Source: Chara braunii (taxonomy: Eukaryota > Streptophyta > Charophyceae > Charales > Characeae). From it: DNA of 64,000 nt. Position numbers and translations under genes: made by a program. Positions 40,170 through 52,951 of the stretch are shown one piece after another (the stretch's first letter is position 1; each line of letters starts with the position of its first letter). The notes under the pieces were generated by a model. It was not told the DNA's origin and did not search any database. It saw only the letters and a program-made list of their open reading frames with translations. The stretch spans positions 397,404 through 461,403 of the forward strand of contig BFEA01000702.1 in assembly GCA_003427395.1 (NCBI GenBank), written 5' to 3'.

Positions 40170-43100
40170 CAATGATTTTGGTTGATTTTGATGTATGTAT
40201 GTATTGCGATTCATTACAGGATACTTCCGTGAACTTTCCCCTTGCTTGATTCCTTCCAAACTCATCTTTTGGCTGTCTCTGATACATGTATGTGTTGTGA
40301 TTCATTCCGATATACCTCCGTGAACTTTCCTCTTGCTAGATAACGTCCAATCTCATCTTTTGGCTATCTTTGATACATGTATGTGTTGTGATTCACTGCG
40401 GGATACTTCCGTGAACTTTCCCCTTGCTAGATCGCTTTCAAGATCATCTTTTGGTTGTCCTTGAAACATGTATGTGTTGCGATTCATTCCGGGATAGTTC
40501 CGTGAACTTTCCCCTTGCTAAATTACTTCCCAACTGATATTTTGGTTGACCTTGATGCATGTATGTGTTGCGATTCACTCCAGGATACTTCCGTGAACTT
40601 TCCCCTGCTAGATTACTTTCAAACTCATCTTTTGGTTGTCCATGATGCATGTATGTGTTGCGATTCATTTCGAGATACTTCCGTGAACTTTCCCCTTGCT
40701 AGATTGCTTTCAATCTCATCTTTTGGTTGTCTTTAATGCATTTGTGTGTTGCGATTCATTTCGGGATACTTCCGTGAAATCTCCCCTCGCTAGATTGCTT
40801 CCAATCTCATCTTTTGGATGTCCTTGATGCATGTATGTGTTGCGATTCACTCCAAGATACTTCCGTGAACTTTCCCCTGCTAGATTACTTTCAAACTCAT
40901 CTTTTGGTTGTCCATGATGCATGTATGTGTTGCGATTCATTCCGGGATACTTCCGTGAACTTTCCCTTTGCTAGATTGCTTCCAATCTCATCTTTTGGTT
41001 GTCTTTAATGCATGTGTGTGTTGCGATTCATTCCAGGATACTTCCGTGAACTCTCCCCTTGCTGGATTGCTTCCAATCTCATCTTTTGGCTGTCTTTGAT
41101 ACATGTATGTGTTGCGATTCATTCCGGGATACTTCCGTGAACTTTTCCCTCGCTAGATTGCTTCCAAACTCATCTTTTGGCTGTCCTTGATGCATGTATG
41201 TGTTGCGATTCACTCCGGGATACTTCCGTGAACTTTCTCCTTGCTAGATTGCTTCTTATCTCATCTTTTGGCTGTCTTTGATACATGTATGTGTTGCGTT
41301 TCACTCCGGGATACTTCCGTGAATTTCCCCTTTGCTAGATTGCTTTTGAGCTCATTTTTTGGCTGTCCTTGATGCATGCATGTGTTGGGATTCATTCCGG
41401 GATGCTTCCGTGAACTTTCCCCTTGCTAGATTACTTCTAAACTCATCTTTTGGTTGTCCTTGATGCATGTATATGTTGCGATTCACTCCGGGATACTTCC
41501 GTGAACTTTCCCCTTGCTAGATTACTTCCAAACTCATCTTTTGGCTGTCCTTGATCCATGCATGTGTTGCGATTCATTCCGGGATACTTCCGTGAACTTT
41601 CCCCTTGCTAGATGCCTTCCAATCTCATCTTTTGGTTGTCTCAGATGCATGTGTGTGTAGCGATTCACTCCGGGATACTTCTATGAACTTTCTCATTGCT
41701 AGATTACTTCCAAACTCATCTTTTGGCTGTCCTTGATGCATGTATGTGTTGCGATTCATGTCGGGATACTTCCGTGAACTTTCCCCTTGCTAGATTACTT
41801 CCAAAATCATCTTTTGGCTGTCCATGAGGCACATATATGTTGCGATTCACTCCGGGATACTTCCATGAACTTTCTTCTTGCTAGATCACTTCCAAACTTT
41901 TGGCTGTTCTTGATGCGTGTATGTGTTGCGATTCATTCCGGGATACTTCCGTGAACTTTCCCCTTGCTAGAGTGCTTCCAATCTCATCTTTTGGTTGTCT
42001 TTGATAAATGTGTGTAATGCGATTCATTCCGGGATACTTCCGTGAACCTTCCCCTTGATAGATTCCTTCCAATCTCATCTTTTGGCTGTATTTCATGCAT
42101 GTGTGTGTTGCGATTCATTTCGTGATACTTCCGTGAACTTTTTCCTTGCTAGATTGCTTCCAATCTCATCTTTTGGCAGTCTTTGATACATGTATGTCTT
42201 GTGATTCATTCCGGGATACTTCCGTGAACTTTTCCTTCGCTAGATTGCTTCTAGACTGATCTTTTGGCTGTCCTTCATGCTTGTATGTGTTGCGATTCAT
42301 TCCGAGATACTCCTGTGAACTTTCCTCTTACTAGATTGCTTTCAATATCACCTTTTGGCTGTCTCTCATGAATGTATGTGTTGCGATTCATTCCAGGATA
42401 CTTCCGTGAACTTTCCCCTTGCTAGATTGCTTCCAATCTTATCTTTTGGCTGTCTTTGATATTTGTATGTGTTGCTATTTACTTTGGGATACTTCCGTGA
42501 ACTTTCCCCTTGCTAGATTGCTGCCAATCTCATATTTTGGCTGTCTTTGATGCATGTATGTGTTGCAATTCATTCCGAGATACCTGCGTGAACTTTCCCC
42601 TTGCTAGATTACTTCCAATGTCATCTTTTGGCTATCCTTGAGGCACATATGTGTTGCGATTCACTCCGGGATACTTCCATGAACTTTCCCCTTGCTAGAT
42701 AACTTCCAAACTCATCTTTTGGTTGTTCTTGATACATGTATGTGTTGCGATTCATTCCGGGATTCTTCCGTGAACTTTTCCCTTCCTAGATTGTTTCCAA
42801 TCTCATCTTTTTGCCGTCTTTGATGCATCTGTGCGTTGCGATTAATTCCGGGATACTTTCGTGAACTTTCCCCTTGCTAGATTGCTTCCAATCTCATCTT
42901 TTGGTTGTCTTTCATGCATGTGTGTGTTGCGATTGATTCCGGGATACTTTCGTGAACTTTTACTTTGCTAGATTGCTTCCAATCTCATCTTTTGGATGTC
43001 TTTGAAACATGTATGTCTTGTGATTCATTCCGGGATACTTCCGTGAACTGTCCCCTTGCTAGATTGCTTCTAAACTCATCTCTTGGCTATCCTTCATACA

Positions 43101-44700
43101 TGTATGTGTTGCGATTCATTCCGAGATACTTCCGTGAACTTTCCCCTTGCTAGATTGCTTCCAATCTCAACTTTTGGCTGTCTTTGATACATGTATGCGT
43201 TGCGATTCACTCCGGGATAGTTCCGTGACCTTTCCCCTTGCTAGATTGCTTCCAATCTCATCTTTTGGTTATCTTTGATACATGTATGTGTTGCAATTTA
43301 CTCGGGGATACTTCCGTGAACTTTCCCCTTGCTAGATTGCTGCCAATCTCATATTTTGGCTGTTTTTGCTTCCAAACTCATCTTTTGGCTGTCCTTGATG
43401 CATGTATGTATAGCAATTCTCTCCGGGGTACTTCCGTGAACTTTCTCTTGCTAGATTACTTCCAAACTCATCTTTTGGGTGTTCTTGATGCATGTGCATG
43501 TTGCGATTCATTCCGGGATACTTTCGTGAACTTTCCCTTTGCTAGATTGTTTCCAATCTCATCTTTTGGCTGTCTTTGATGCATGTGTGTGTTGGGATTC
43601 ATTCCGGGATACTTCCGTGAACTTTCCTCTTGCTAGATTGCTTCCAATCTCATCTTTTGGCTGTCTTTGATACATGTATGTGTTGCGATTCATTCCAGGA
43701 TACTTCAGTGAACATTCCCCTTCCTAGATTGCTTTCAAACTCATATTTTGGTTGTTCTTGATGGATGTATGTGTTGCGATTCATTCCGGGATACTTCCGT
43801 GAACTTTCCCCTTGCTACATTGCTTCCGATTTCATCTTTTGGCTGTGTTTGATGCACGTGTGTGTTGCGATTCATTCCGTGATACTTTGGTGAATTGTCC
43901 CCTTGCTAGATTGTTTGCAAACTCATCTTTTGGAAGTCCTTGATGCATGTATGTGTTGCGATTTGTTCCAGGATACTTCCGTGAACTTTCCCCTTGCAAG
44001 ATTGTTTTCAATCTCATCCTTTGGCTGTGCTTGATGCATGTATGTGTTGCGATTAAATTTGTGATACTTCCGTGAACCTTCCCCTTGCTAGATGGCTTCC
44101 AAACTCATCTTTTGGCTGTCCTTGATGCATGTATGTGTTGCGATTCATTCGGGGAGACTTCCGTGAACTTTTCCCTTGTTAGATTACTTCCAAACTCATC
44201 TTTTGGCTGTCCTTGATGCATGTATGTGTTTCGATTCATTCCGGGATACTTCCGTGAACTTTACCCTTGCTAAATTGTTTCCAATCTGATCTTTTGGCTG
44301 TCCTTTATGCGTATGTGTGTGTTGCGATTCATTCCTGGATACTTCCGTGAATTTTTCCTTTGCTAGTTTGCTTCCAAACTCATCTTTTGGTTGTCTTCGA
44401 TACATGTATGTGTTGCGATTCATTCCGGGATACCTCCGTGATCTTTCCCTTTGCTAGATTGCTTCCAAACAATTATTTTGGCAGTCCTTGATGTATGTAT
44501 GTGTTGCGATTGATTCCGGGACACTTTTGGGAACTCTCCCCTTGCTAGATTGCTTCCAAACTCATCTTTTCGCTGTCCTTGATGCATGTATGTGTTGCGA
44601 TTCATTTCGGGATACTTTCGTGTTCTTTCCTCTAATATAGATGCCCTCGAACTTGCGTTTTGTCTGAATCTGATGCTTGTGGGGTCGCGGTTCATTCCGG
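40170..44700 (+). repeat. 91-bp satellite array in E3 5' LTR
   Basis: About 49 units of 91 bp. The consensus contains TGTGTTGCGATTCATTCCGG, GATACTTCCGTGAACTTTCC and TTGCTAGATTGCTTCCAATC. Divergence is low to moderate, with a few short or partial units (for example near 43370). The last units (44640-44740) degrade. Apparent frames in both orientations are repeat-derived. Confidence 0.95.
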
Positions 44701-44759
44701 GATATTACGACAGGTTCTCCCCTAGCAAGGTTGCTTCCAAACTTGTCAATTGACTGTAA

Positions 44760-45490
44760 TTAGTGTGTATGTGTAAGTGTTGCAGTCCCGGTAGCCCAGT
44801 TCAGTCCATCCCTACCCCTTGCTGTAACCGGTGACATGAGGTGTGTATGTGCTGCAGTCGCGGTAGCCCAACTTTGTCCATTCCCGCCCCTTGCTATAAC
44901 CGGTGACATGCGATGTGTGTATGTGTTGGAGTCCCGGTGGCCCAGTTCAGTCCATTCCCACCCCTTGCTGTAACCAGTGACATGCGGTGTGTGTATGTGT
45001 ATGTGTTGCAGCCCCGGTAGCCCAGTTCATTCCATTCCTACCCCTTGCGGTAACCGGTGACATGCGATGTGAGTATGTGTATGTGTTGCAGTCCCGGTAG
45101 CCCAGTTCAATCCATTCCCACCCCATGCTGTAACGGGTGATATGCAGTGTGTGTATGTGTATCTTTTGCAGTCCCGGTAGCCCAGTTCATACCATTCCCA
45201 CCCCTTGCTGTAACCGGAAACATGCGATGTGTGTATGTGTATGTGTTGCAATGTCGGTAGCCTAGTCCAGTCCATTCCCACCCCTTGCTGTAACTGGTGA
45301 CATACTATGTGTGTATGTGTTGCACTCCCGGTAGCCCAGTTCAGCTCGTTCCCACACCTTGCTGTAACCGGTAACATGCGGTACGTGTACATATGTGTGT
45401 TACAGACCTAGTGGCCCAGTTCATGCCTTCGTCACCCTAGCTGTGGCCGGTAACGTGTGGTATGAGTATGTGTGAGTGTTGCGGGTCCGA
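44760..45490 (+). repeat. 72-80-bp tandem repeat in E3 5' LTR
   Basis: About ten units with TGCAGTCCCGGTAGCCCAGT, CCATTCCCACCCCTTGCTGT and AACCGGTGACATGCG, plus a variable (GTATGT)n part that changes the unit length. Confidence 0.9.
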
Positions 45491-45589
45491 TAGCACAGAC
45501 CAGTTCTTCCCCTTTTTACGTGACCGGTGCCCTCCAATAGTAGTATGTGGTGACCGGGCGCCCGGGTAGGAAAGGGGACACGAGGCTAA

Positions 45590-46487
45590 GAGTTAGGTTG
45601 CTTCCGTCGAGGTTTCGCCATCGCCACCGCTCTTCCAATTTCGATCACCCCAAACCATCTTCCACCTCCATCACCTATCCCCATCAACCATAGCTGGGCA
45701 CCCCAACCCTTCTTCAACCTACTCCACCTATACCCATTCACCATAGCCGGACACCCCGACCCTTCTTCAACCTCCACCACCTACACCCATCCACCATAGC
45801 CGGGCACCCCAACCCTTCTTCAACCTCCATCACCTACCCCCATCCACCATAGCTGGACACCCCAACCCTTCTTTAGCCTCCACCACCTACACCCATCCAC
45901 CATCGCCGGGCATCCCCGACCCTTCTTCAACCTCCACCACCTACACCCATCCCCCATAGCCGGGCACCCCAACCCTTCTTCAACCTCCTCCACCTACACC
46001 CATCCACCATAGCCGGACACCCCGACCCTTCTTGAACCTCCACCACCTACACCCATCCACCATAGCCGGGCGCCCCAAGCCTTCCTCAACCTCCACCACC
46101 TACACCCATCCACCATAGCCAGACACCCCAACCCTTCTTCACCCTCCACCACCCACACCCATCCACCATAGCCGGGCACCCAAACCCTTCTTCAACCTCC
46201 ATCACCTACCCCCATCCACCATAGCCGGACACCCCAACCCTTCTTCAACCTCCACCACCTACACCCATCCAGCATAGTCGGGCATCCCCGACCGTTCTTC
46301 AACCTCCATCACCTACACCCGTCCAACATAGTCGGACACCCCAACCCTTTTCCAACCTTCACCACGTACATCCATCCACCATAGTCGGACACCCTAACCC
46401 TTCGTCAACCTCCATCACCTACACCCATCCACCATAGCCAAACACCCCAACCCTTCTTCAACCTCCATCACCTACCCCCATCCACCA
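45590..46487 (+). repeat. 53-bp C-rich tandem repeat in E3 5' LTR
   Basis: About 17 units of 53-54 bp with CCATCCACCATAGCCGGGCA and CCCCAACCCTTCTTCAACCT. It runs into the gap. Confidence 0.92.
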
Positions 46488-47337
46488 NNNNNNNNNNNNN
46501 NNNNNNNNNNNNNNNNNNNNNNNNNNNNNNNNNNNNNNNNNNNNNNNNNNNNNNNNNNNNNNNNNNNNNNNNNNNNNNNNNNNNNNNNNNNNNNNNNNNN
46601 NNNNNNNNNNNNNNNNNNNNNNNNNNNNNNNNNNNNNNNNNNNNNNNNNNNNNNNNNNNNNNNNNNNNNNNNNNNNNNNNNNNNNNNNNNNNNNNNNNNN
46701 NNNNNNNNNNNNNNNNNNNNNNNNNNNNNNNNNNNNNNNNNNNNNNNNNNNNNNNNNNNNNNNNNNNNNNNNNNNNNNNNNNNNNNNNNNNNNNNNNNNN
46801 NNNNNNNNNNNNNNNNNNNNNNNNNNNNNNNNNNNNNNNNNNNNNNNNNNNNNNNNNNNNNNNNNNNNNNNNNNNNNNNNNNNNNNNNNNNNNNNNNNNN
46901 NNNNNNNNNNNNNNNNNNNNNNNNNNNNNNNNNNNNNNNNNNNNNNNNNNNNNNNNNNNNNNNNNNNNNNNNNNNNNNNNNNNNNNNNNNNNNNNNNNNN
47001 NNNNNNNNNNNNNNNNNNNNNNNNNNNNNNNNNNNNNNNNNNNNNNNNNNNNNNNNNNNNNNNNNNNNNNNNNNNNNNNNNNNNNNNNNNNNNNNNNNNN
47101 NNNNNNNNNNNNNNNNNNNNNNNNNNNNNNNNNNNNNNNNNNNNNNNNNNNNNNNNNNNNNNNNNNNNNNNNNNNNNNNNNNNNNNNNNNNNNNNNNNNN
47201 NNNNNNNNNNNNNNNNNNNNNNNNNNNNNNNNNNNNNNNNNNNNNNNNNNNNNNNNNNNNNNNNNNNNNNNNNNNNNNNNNNNNNNNNNNNNNNNNNNNN
47301 NNNNNNNNNNNNNNNNNNNNNNNNNNNNNNNNNNNNN
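46488..47337. other. Assembly gap
   Basis: 850 Ns between the 53-bp repeat and a (CT)n tract. The true LTR length therefore remains uncertain. Confidence 1.
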
Positions 47338-48543
47338 CTCTCTCTCTCTCTCTCTCTCTCTCATTCTTTTCCCATTCCTCCAAACCCTTTGACCCTTACC
47401 TCTTCCCCAACTCCTTCCCCTTCTTGGCATATGACTAACCTCTACCCTCACCCGTTATATTGCCAGGGAACGAACGAAAAAGAACTTAGTCCTCACTTGG
47501 TGGAAAGCGAGGGCAAGGGAGGGGTTGTCAGTCCCATGTGCCACCAAGAAGGAAAAGGATACGGGGCTGTCAAGAACTTTGGCGGAAGCGATAAGGAGTG
47601 TTGTTTTTGTATCAAGGTCGGTTTGACTCAACCATCTTCCCCGACTGCATGACCAAGGTGAAGGCATGGCTTGCTTGAGTGAAGGGAAAGATAACCAAAT
47701 GATCATCAAAGGCAAAGGAAACTTAGGCTTGTGGGAGGGGGCGATGTGTTGACCCCAATGGGGATTGTACTTGGTTTTTGCTTTGTGTGGTCTTGCGCTA
47801 GTGAGTAGCTTAGGGTGGTCTGAGCGGGACTGCGTCCGCCGGATGAGGGCGGGAATAGGGGAAACGACAAGAGAAGGACTTAGACCTCGCTTAAACTATG
47901 AATGCAGGATGGGTGGGATGGTCGGATGCTTGGAGCAGTGGTAGACATCTGGATGTGGTTTGCGTGACGACTAGTTGCAATGACTCTTTTGAATGCAGTG
48001 ACTCTCTTGAACGCAATGACTCTCTGGAATGCAATGCAAGCCCGGATGGACTAAGGCCGGTCTTGGATAGGTTCATGCAATGCTAGTGGCTCGAGCAAAA
48101 AAAATATAGCGGCTAGGGGTCGGGCGGTGTCACCCCACCCCAAAAACGGCGGAGGGGCTGTCTTGAGCCACTAGGCTTAGTGAAAAGGTGTGTGGCCCAA
48201 TGGATGACCCTTGGTTTGCGCACGATAAGAAGATAAACTCTCAACGAACCCCCTGGACTGCTTGAGTATTGGAAGGAGCAATTGTCTGGTCAGACTAAAT
48301 TGAATCGAGAAAACGCCATGAGTGCCAAAGAGCTACCATCTTGACGCGACAAGCGGAGCTACATCCCCCAATGTAAAGCCCTCTCGCACACGGCCCACCC
48401 CCATCCATCTCATAGCACTAGGTGGGAGTGCCCCTGGAACGAACGACCCACGCCTTACGCGTGAGCGTGGGCGGGTCGAGCCGAATGGGACCCACAACGG
48501 GGTCGACTAAGGCTCGAAAGTCCTTCAGGTTACGTTCCCTACA
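47338..48543 (+). other. Terminal part of E3 5' LTR
   Basis: A (CT)n tract at 47338-47361, then unique DNA co-linear with E1 21871-22798: CTTGGCATATGACTAACC, a GCGAGGGCAAGG segment and GGGTCGACTAAGGCTCGAAAG. It ends CCCTACA. No gene supported. Confidence 0.65.
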
Positions 48544-48547
48544 AAAA

Positions 48548-48569
48548 TGGTAGAGGCGCCGGGTATTGG
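48548..48569 (+). other. Primer-binding site of E3
   Basis: TGGTAGAGGCGCCGGG begins four bases after the LTR end. Its complement reads like a tRNA 3' end: CCA, a discriminator A, a 7-nt acceptor strand, a CCCGG T-stem strand and a T-loop-like CAATA. This is the expected site for tRNA priming of minus-strand synthesis. I cannot assign the tRNA; it is not the common initiator-Met pattern TGGTATCAGAGC. Confidence 0.7.
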
Positions 48570-50286
48570 GTTAAACTGACCCATACGTCTCGAGGGGGGC
48601 GCCCGACGTATGACCGCGAACATAAATTTAAGATAAGGAACGGGGACTTGAGTTTGCTTTGTTCCCTTGAGTGAATCAGATTTGAGGGTGGTTGGGCGCA
48701 TAGCAAGGTCAGGCCTGGAGGAGTAGCATGCATGCTTGCACATTTAATCAGCCGTTTCCCTTTGAGATGACTCTTGTCCTCCTTCTCTCGGACTGATGTT
48801 CGTCAGGCCGGGGAAGCCTTGGGCAAGCCGCAGGTCGACCCTTCCTCTTCGTGTGAAAGAAGGGCTCCGGTACCAGGCAGGCGGTTGGTGCTTGGCTTAG
48901 GCCAGGTTCCGATGAAAATCCCACAGCGGGTTGATCCGACCGGACGGGTACCTTTCTATCTTCTCTGAGCCCAGTGGGCTCATGCACTTTGCACTTTTCT
49001 TTAAATGATTGAAGGAACCTTATATGAACATAATAGGTAATCGAGAAGGAACAATCCTACCCTATGAGCGGACAGACAAAAAGAAGATAAGGGAATGAAG
49101 GGAGTTGCTAGACTCCAAGGAAAACTAGCTCACCCTTGAAGATGCTCAAAAGAAGGAACCAAACACTGTGTATGGAAAGTAAGGGTGAGTGGCACGTACG
49201 GTCCTGAGAGAAGATTGCGACCTATGGGTAGGAAGCGCTGGGCGCACCAGGGGAAAGACACTTGTGCTATGTGTGTCCCACTTGGGACTTGTGCTTGCAT
49301 GATGGGGATTCGAGCGTCCTGCCTTTCGGAAGGAAAGGATTGGTTTGCACCAGCCGGTGCGGGTTGCGAAAAGTCATTCTCCTTGAAGTTCACCGGGTTC
49401 CGTGTGTGGGGGTCAGGCCACCGGGCTGTCAGGCAAGGGTTGGTCTCGTCGACTGATTAGTAGCATCCTCACCCGAGCGGTCTGAGCATGGCTCGATGAT
49501 CTTGCCCAGGTGGGGTGTGAAACGTCTTCAGGCGGGGCGACTGCTTGTCGGCAGACGGCAGGGGGACCACTCCATTTGGGGCAAGGAGGGAGCCTCGGAG
49601 ACAATTAGTAGCTTCTCGTAGCTTGGTTTGGGAAAGGTTGTTCCTTATCAGACCGATGGAAGTGAATGCCTGGACGGCTGGCTCCAATGGCCTACCGAGA
49701 TGTGCGGGGTGATTCCCTAGATTAACGGTGGGTACACGAGCGGCAAGTCGGGATGGGGTATTCTGGGTAAGGAGGAAAGGGCGAATGCCTTGCTGAGACC
49801 TGGGTACCGCGCGTGCGACGGTTGAGCTGTGCTTGAGGTATGGGATAAAACCCTGCCAATAGTAACAGTGGAGATACCACTTTGGGAAAAAGGCCGGTGA
49901 GGAGATGACCGGCTTGTGTGCGATGACTACTTGATTTTCCTTTTGTACCTCCTTCTGTGAAGTTGCTTGAAGAGTGTTGGATGGGGACCAAGTTTCTAGT
50001 CTATTCTCGACCCCTGCCTAAGTTTGCACGAGTGAGAGAACATGAGAAAAAGGCTGGCTAGGACTAAGAAGAAAGTGGAATCATGAAAAAGGAATGCGAG
50101 CGGCTGGTGATCGATTGGGGGTATGGTAGGACAATGGCGCTTGGAGAATGGATAGGAGAAGTAGAAGAGACCCGGATGAGGGGTCTGAAAACAACTCTCG
50201 TCTAGAAAAGGAAAAGGCAAACCATCTGACCATGAGGGGCCGTGTGGTGCTCTCATGTGGGAACAGGACAAGCGCCGGGAAACAAG
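48570..50286 (+). other. E3 leader between PBS and ORF A
   Basis: About 1.7 kb with no convincing ORF, repeat or RNA gene. It is present only in this copy because E1 and E2 are truncated before it. Packaging signals or a splice donor would be expected here; I could not identify them. Confidence 0.55.
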
Positions 50287-51100
50287 ATAGCGCGATGGTT
50301 GACGCCTCCTGTCTACTCTAATGGTCCTGAAATGCCTATAGAAGTAAGGGATTGGGTATCTGTTGTTCTCCCGGAAGAAGGGACATGGACCGACCTGGAA
50401 CCAGCCTATGAAACCGTGATGCTGGACAAGAAGGACGCGTTCTTTTGGATAGAGACAATCTGGACTAAGGTTAGTCTGACAAGACTCTCACCTAGCTTGA
50501 TGGATCTAGAATTCCGGGGAACAGTGGAACCTCAAGGTTGGATCTTCCTATCTCAAGAAATGGAAAACGCAATGGTAGTGGGACTAGTATTGGGCACGAC
50601 ACCGGATCAACTGTTTAAGCAAGCGGAACGGGAAGTGGTATGGGCAGCATGTTAGCGGGCAGAAATGTAGATGGAAAGGATGGAGGTGTGAGTGGAACTC
50701 GGGGACCGGGAAAACATGAGACGTCCTCTCAGGACAACGAGGTGTGTGCTACCCCCGTTTTTAGTGGATGCAGTCTTTGGGACCAGGGATAGACTGGAAC
50801 GTATATGCCAATCAATGACGGGCCTGAGGCTGTACCAATGTGCTAGACAAGACTTCTTTAGATTGTCGGTGGAAGCAGGGTTGTTTGAAGGGAACTGGGC
50901 AGAAAAAATTAGCTGAGGTACTAAACCTCCTCAGCACGGATGAGGTCTTTGTTCCTTGTCCGGTGCATTGGCAGATAATCTACGAAAACTTGGCGGCGGG
51001 GGAAACCTTCTTGGAGGGGGTAAAGGAGATGTTCGTAGACGAGGAGGAGGACTTGAGCGAGGAGGAGGACGGGGACGAGATAGAGGACTGTGACTTCTGA
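50287..51100 (+). pseudogene. E3 ORF A (pre-gag paralog family)
   Basis: Homologous to E2 ORF A. The matching start codon is ATA at 50287; an in-frame ATG follows at 50332 (MPIEVRDWVSVVLPEEGTW). TAG at 50653 (CAG in E2) and further stops interrupt it, and a frameshift near 50910 precedes AEVLNLLSTDEVFVP, AAGETFLEGVKEMF and an acidic tail EEEDLSEEEDGDEIED. The family blocks FLVDAVFGTRDRL and FRLSVEAGLFEGNWAE are present. Confidence 0.72.
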
Positions 51101-51225
51101 AAGCGGGGGGAGCTTACTTGGGGAAAAATGGGTTGTCGACTATGTGCAAGAAGGGAACGATGGTCCGAGAACTCGAATTATGGGACTGCACATGAGAACC
51201 AAGACGAACCAGAAGGGGAGTAGAG

Positions 51226-51906
51226 ATGTCTATATCACCGAGCAATGAATGGAAAGGGACCACATGTGATTGGCGGGGGTATGAAATTGTGTCGGAAATA
51301 TCGTACCTTTGGGTAGAGCGTATTTGGAATCCGTTGAGGGAAGAGGAAGGATGGGAAGAAATTGCGGAAGGAAGGGTGGAATCAGTTCGGACGATCGTTC
51401 TCTCGGAGCAGGGTTGACACCTGTTCTGCACGACGCTCGCGGCAGGGCAGAACCCGATGTGGCTTTTAGGGGACGCTGAGGCAAGGGCTCGACATGCGGG
51501 GGAAAGCTTTGCTAACAAAGGATGGGATACGGTCAGCAGTAGAGTCGTGATGGGAGGATGGAAGGAATTTAAACCGCCTGACACCTGAACCAAGATCTGG
51601 GTGCCCGAGTTCATGGCGGACTGGTTTGGGGGCTTCGATCATGTAACGGAGGTGGCAGACACGATGGAACGAATACACGTGGACTGCGCATGGCTGGCAG
51701 AGGAATTCTATAGGACGTCCTTGAAATTTGGGCCCTTCCACGGCAATAGAGTCCGGGAGGTTCTTATCATTTTGGAAATCGAAAGGAATGACCGAGAGGA
51801 GGTGGCCCCGAAAACTAGGGAGGCCATAATCCGCCGTGAGGTGGCAGCAACACCCTGTTATATGGACGATGTGTTCAAACTGTTTGAGGTGCTGTGGTTT
51901 GATTAA
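51226..51906 (+). pseudogene. E3 ORF B (pre-gag paralog family)
   Basis: In frame over its whole length with the intact E2 ORF B but with two TGA stops: 51415-51417 (TGG in E2) and near 51590 (CGA in E2). Conserved blocks: WKGTTCDWRGYEIVSEISYL, QNPMWLLGDAEARARHAGE, MADWFGGFDHVTEVADTM, RTSLKFGPFHGNR and ATPCYMDDVFKLFEV. Both stops are single C:G to T:A transitions. Confidence 0.75.
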
Positions 51907-52028
51907 GCGCAGGAAAGCCGTGGGGCCAGGCAAATATGGGAAAAATTGCTAAGATAAGGGAATGGGATGTCTGGCCATTGTAGGGTTCAGGGCGGATTGC
52001 GAGCCAGGAGATCGAGGGCGAGTGCGCG

Positions 52029-52802
52029 ATGGCGCGAAGAAGGACGTTCCTTGAGGAACGCCCCTTGGGCATTGAACCTCCTAGGGAAGTACCGGGTGGG
52101 GTAGAAGTTAGCTTGTCAGCGACAGGTGAAGGATGGCACCAGGTGGCGGATTGGGTCGGAGTCGAACTTGCGGAAAATATGGTTTACTTGGTGACGAAAG
52201 TTGAGTGGCGTGCGGAAGAGCGTGGGGAATGAAACCCAGATCCACGGGGGCACGTGCACGCAGAAGGGCGGTTGTATGTGTCGGAAAACGGATGGAGGGA
52301 GTTCGGAGTTCGGCTGGCATCAGGAGACGACCCGTTGAGCATGTTTGCAGGGGCATGGCAGTTAGTATGGCAAGCGGGATTTGAGTTCACGGATCCGGGG
52401 GTTGACGATGTAACAGCGGACCTTAGGGTAGCCATGGTTGGGAGTTTTGAATTGCTTAGTGAAAGTGTACGAATGAGGCTGCCACCCTTCTTACTGGAAA
52501 AACAGGGCGGCTTAGAACTTGTTAGACAAGCAGTAGCCGATCTCACAAGCCTGACATATGAAGAGGCGATGGTACATCGAGAATACTACCGGGCCTTCTT
52601 AGAAATATGGCCGTTCAGCGGAGAGCAAAAGTACGAGGTGCTGCGCATCCTGCGTGCTGTGTTTAGTACCAGGCTAAGGGTTCCGGTCGTAGGAAGTGAG
52701 GTCCTGTGGGGTGTCGTCCGGCGGGAAATAAACCAAGGGATGGCGTTTGTAGATGATCTGTACCGACTGTATGAGCAGATGAAGGAGGGAACAAGTCGGT
52801 AG
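52029..52802 (+). pseudogene. E3 ORF C (pre-gag paralog family)
   Basis: A single frame from ATG (MARRRTFLEERPLGIEPP) with one TGA at 52230-52232 (TGG in E2). Blocks in order: VEVSLSATGEGWHQVADWVG, GRLYVSENGWREFGVRLASG, VRMRLPPFLLEKQGGLE, REYYRAFLEIWPFSGEQKYE, VLRILRAVFSTR and AFVDDLYRLYEQM. About 257 codons; the most complete copy of C. Confidence 0.75.
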
Positions 52803-52951
52803 TAGGGCCGAAGACATGGAAAAGAAATAGAAGGGGAAAAGAAGTGCCAGGCTAGGAACCGGGGAGTTGTCCGGGCAGAAAGTTGAAGACCAAGAGGAAT
52901 AAGTAAATTTGCGTGTTGTTTAAAACTGTGCAGGGGATTTCTAAGTCGGAA
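52803..52951 (+). other. Spacer with acceptor-like site before ORF D (E3)
   Basis: AAAACTGTGCAG ends at 52932, shortly before the ORF D ATG (52952). E2 has AAATTGTGCAG at the same place. It resembles the acceptor-like site before gag, so D may also be spliced. Weak evidence. Confidence 0.3.

Larger units (their letters stand above)
37271..48543 (+). repeat. E3 5' LTR, 11.3 kb
   Basis: From TGTCGGGACTGG (abutting E2 sequence) to CCCTACA, followed four bases later by a PBS. It is 11,273 positions long including an 850-base gap of unverified size. Order: unique region, conserved core at 39543, polypyrimidine tract, about 49 units of the 91-bp satellite, a 72-80-bp repeat, a 53-bp repeat, gap, CT tract and terminal unique part. 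The 3' LTR repeats the same order through the satellite. Very long for an LTR. Confidence 0.85.

Noticed and set aside
40170-44700. CRISPR-like array
   Set aside because: The 91-bp units are contiguous and homologous over their full length with no unique spacers, so this is a satellite.
46468-47451. Open frames of about 300 codons over the second gap
   Set aside because: Almost all positions are N.
48544-50286. tRNA or rRNA genes in the leader
   Set aside because: No cloverleaf or rRNA segment recognised. The tRNA-like complementarity at 48548 is the PBS.
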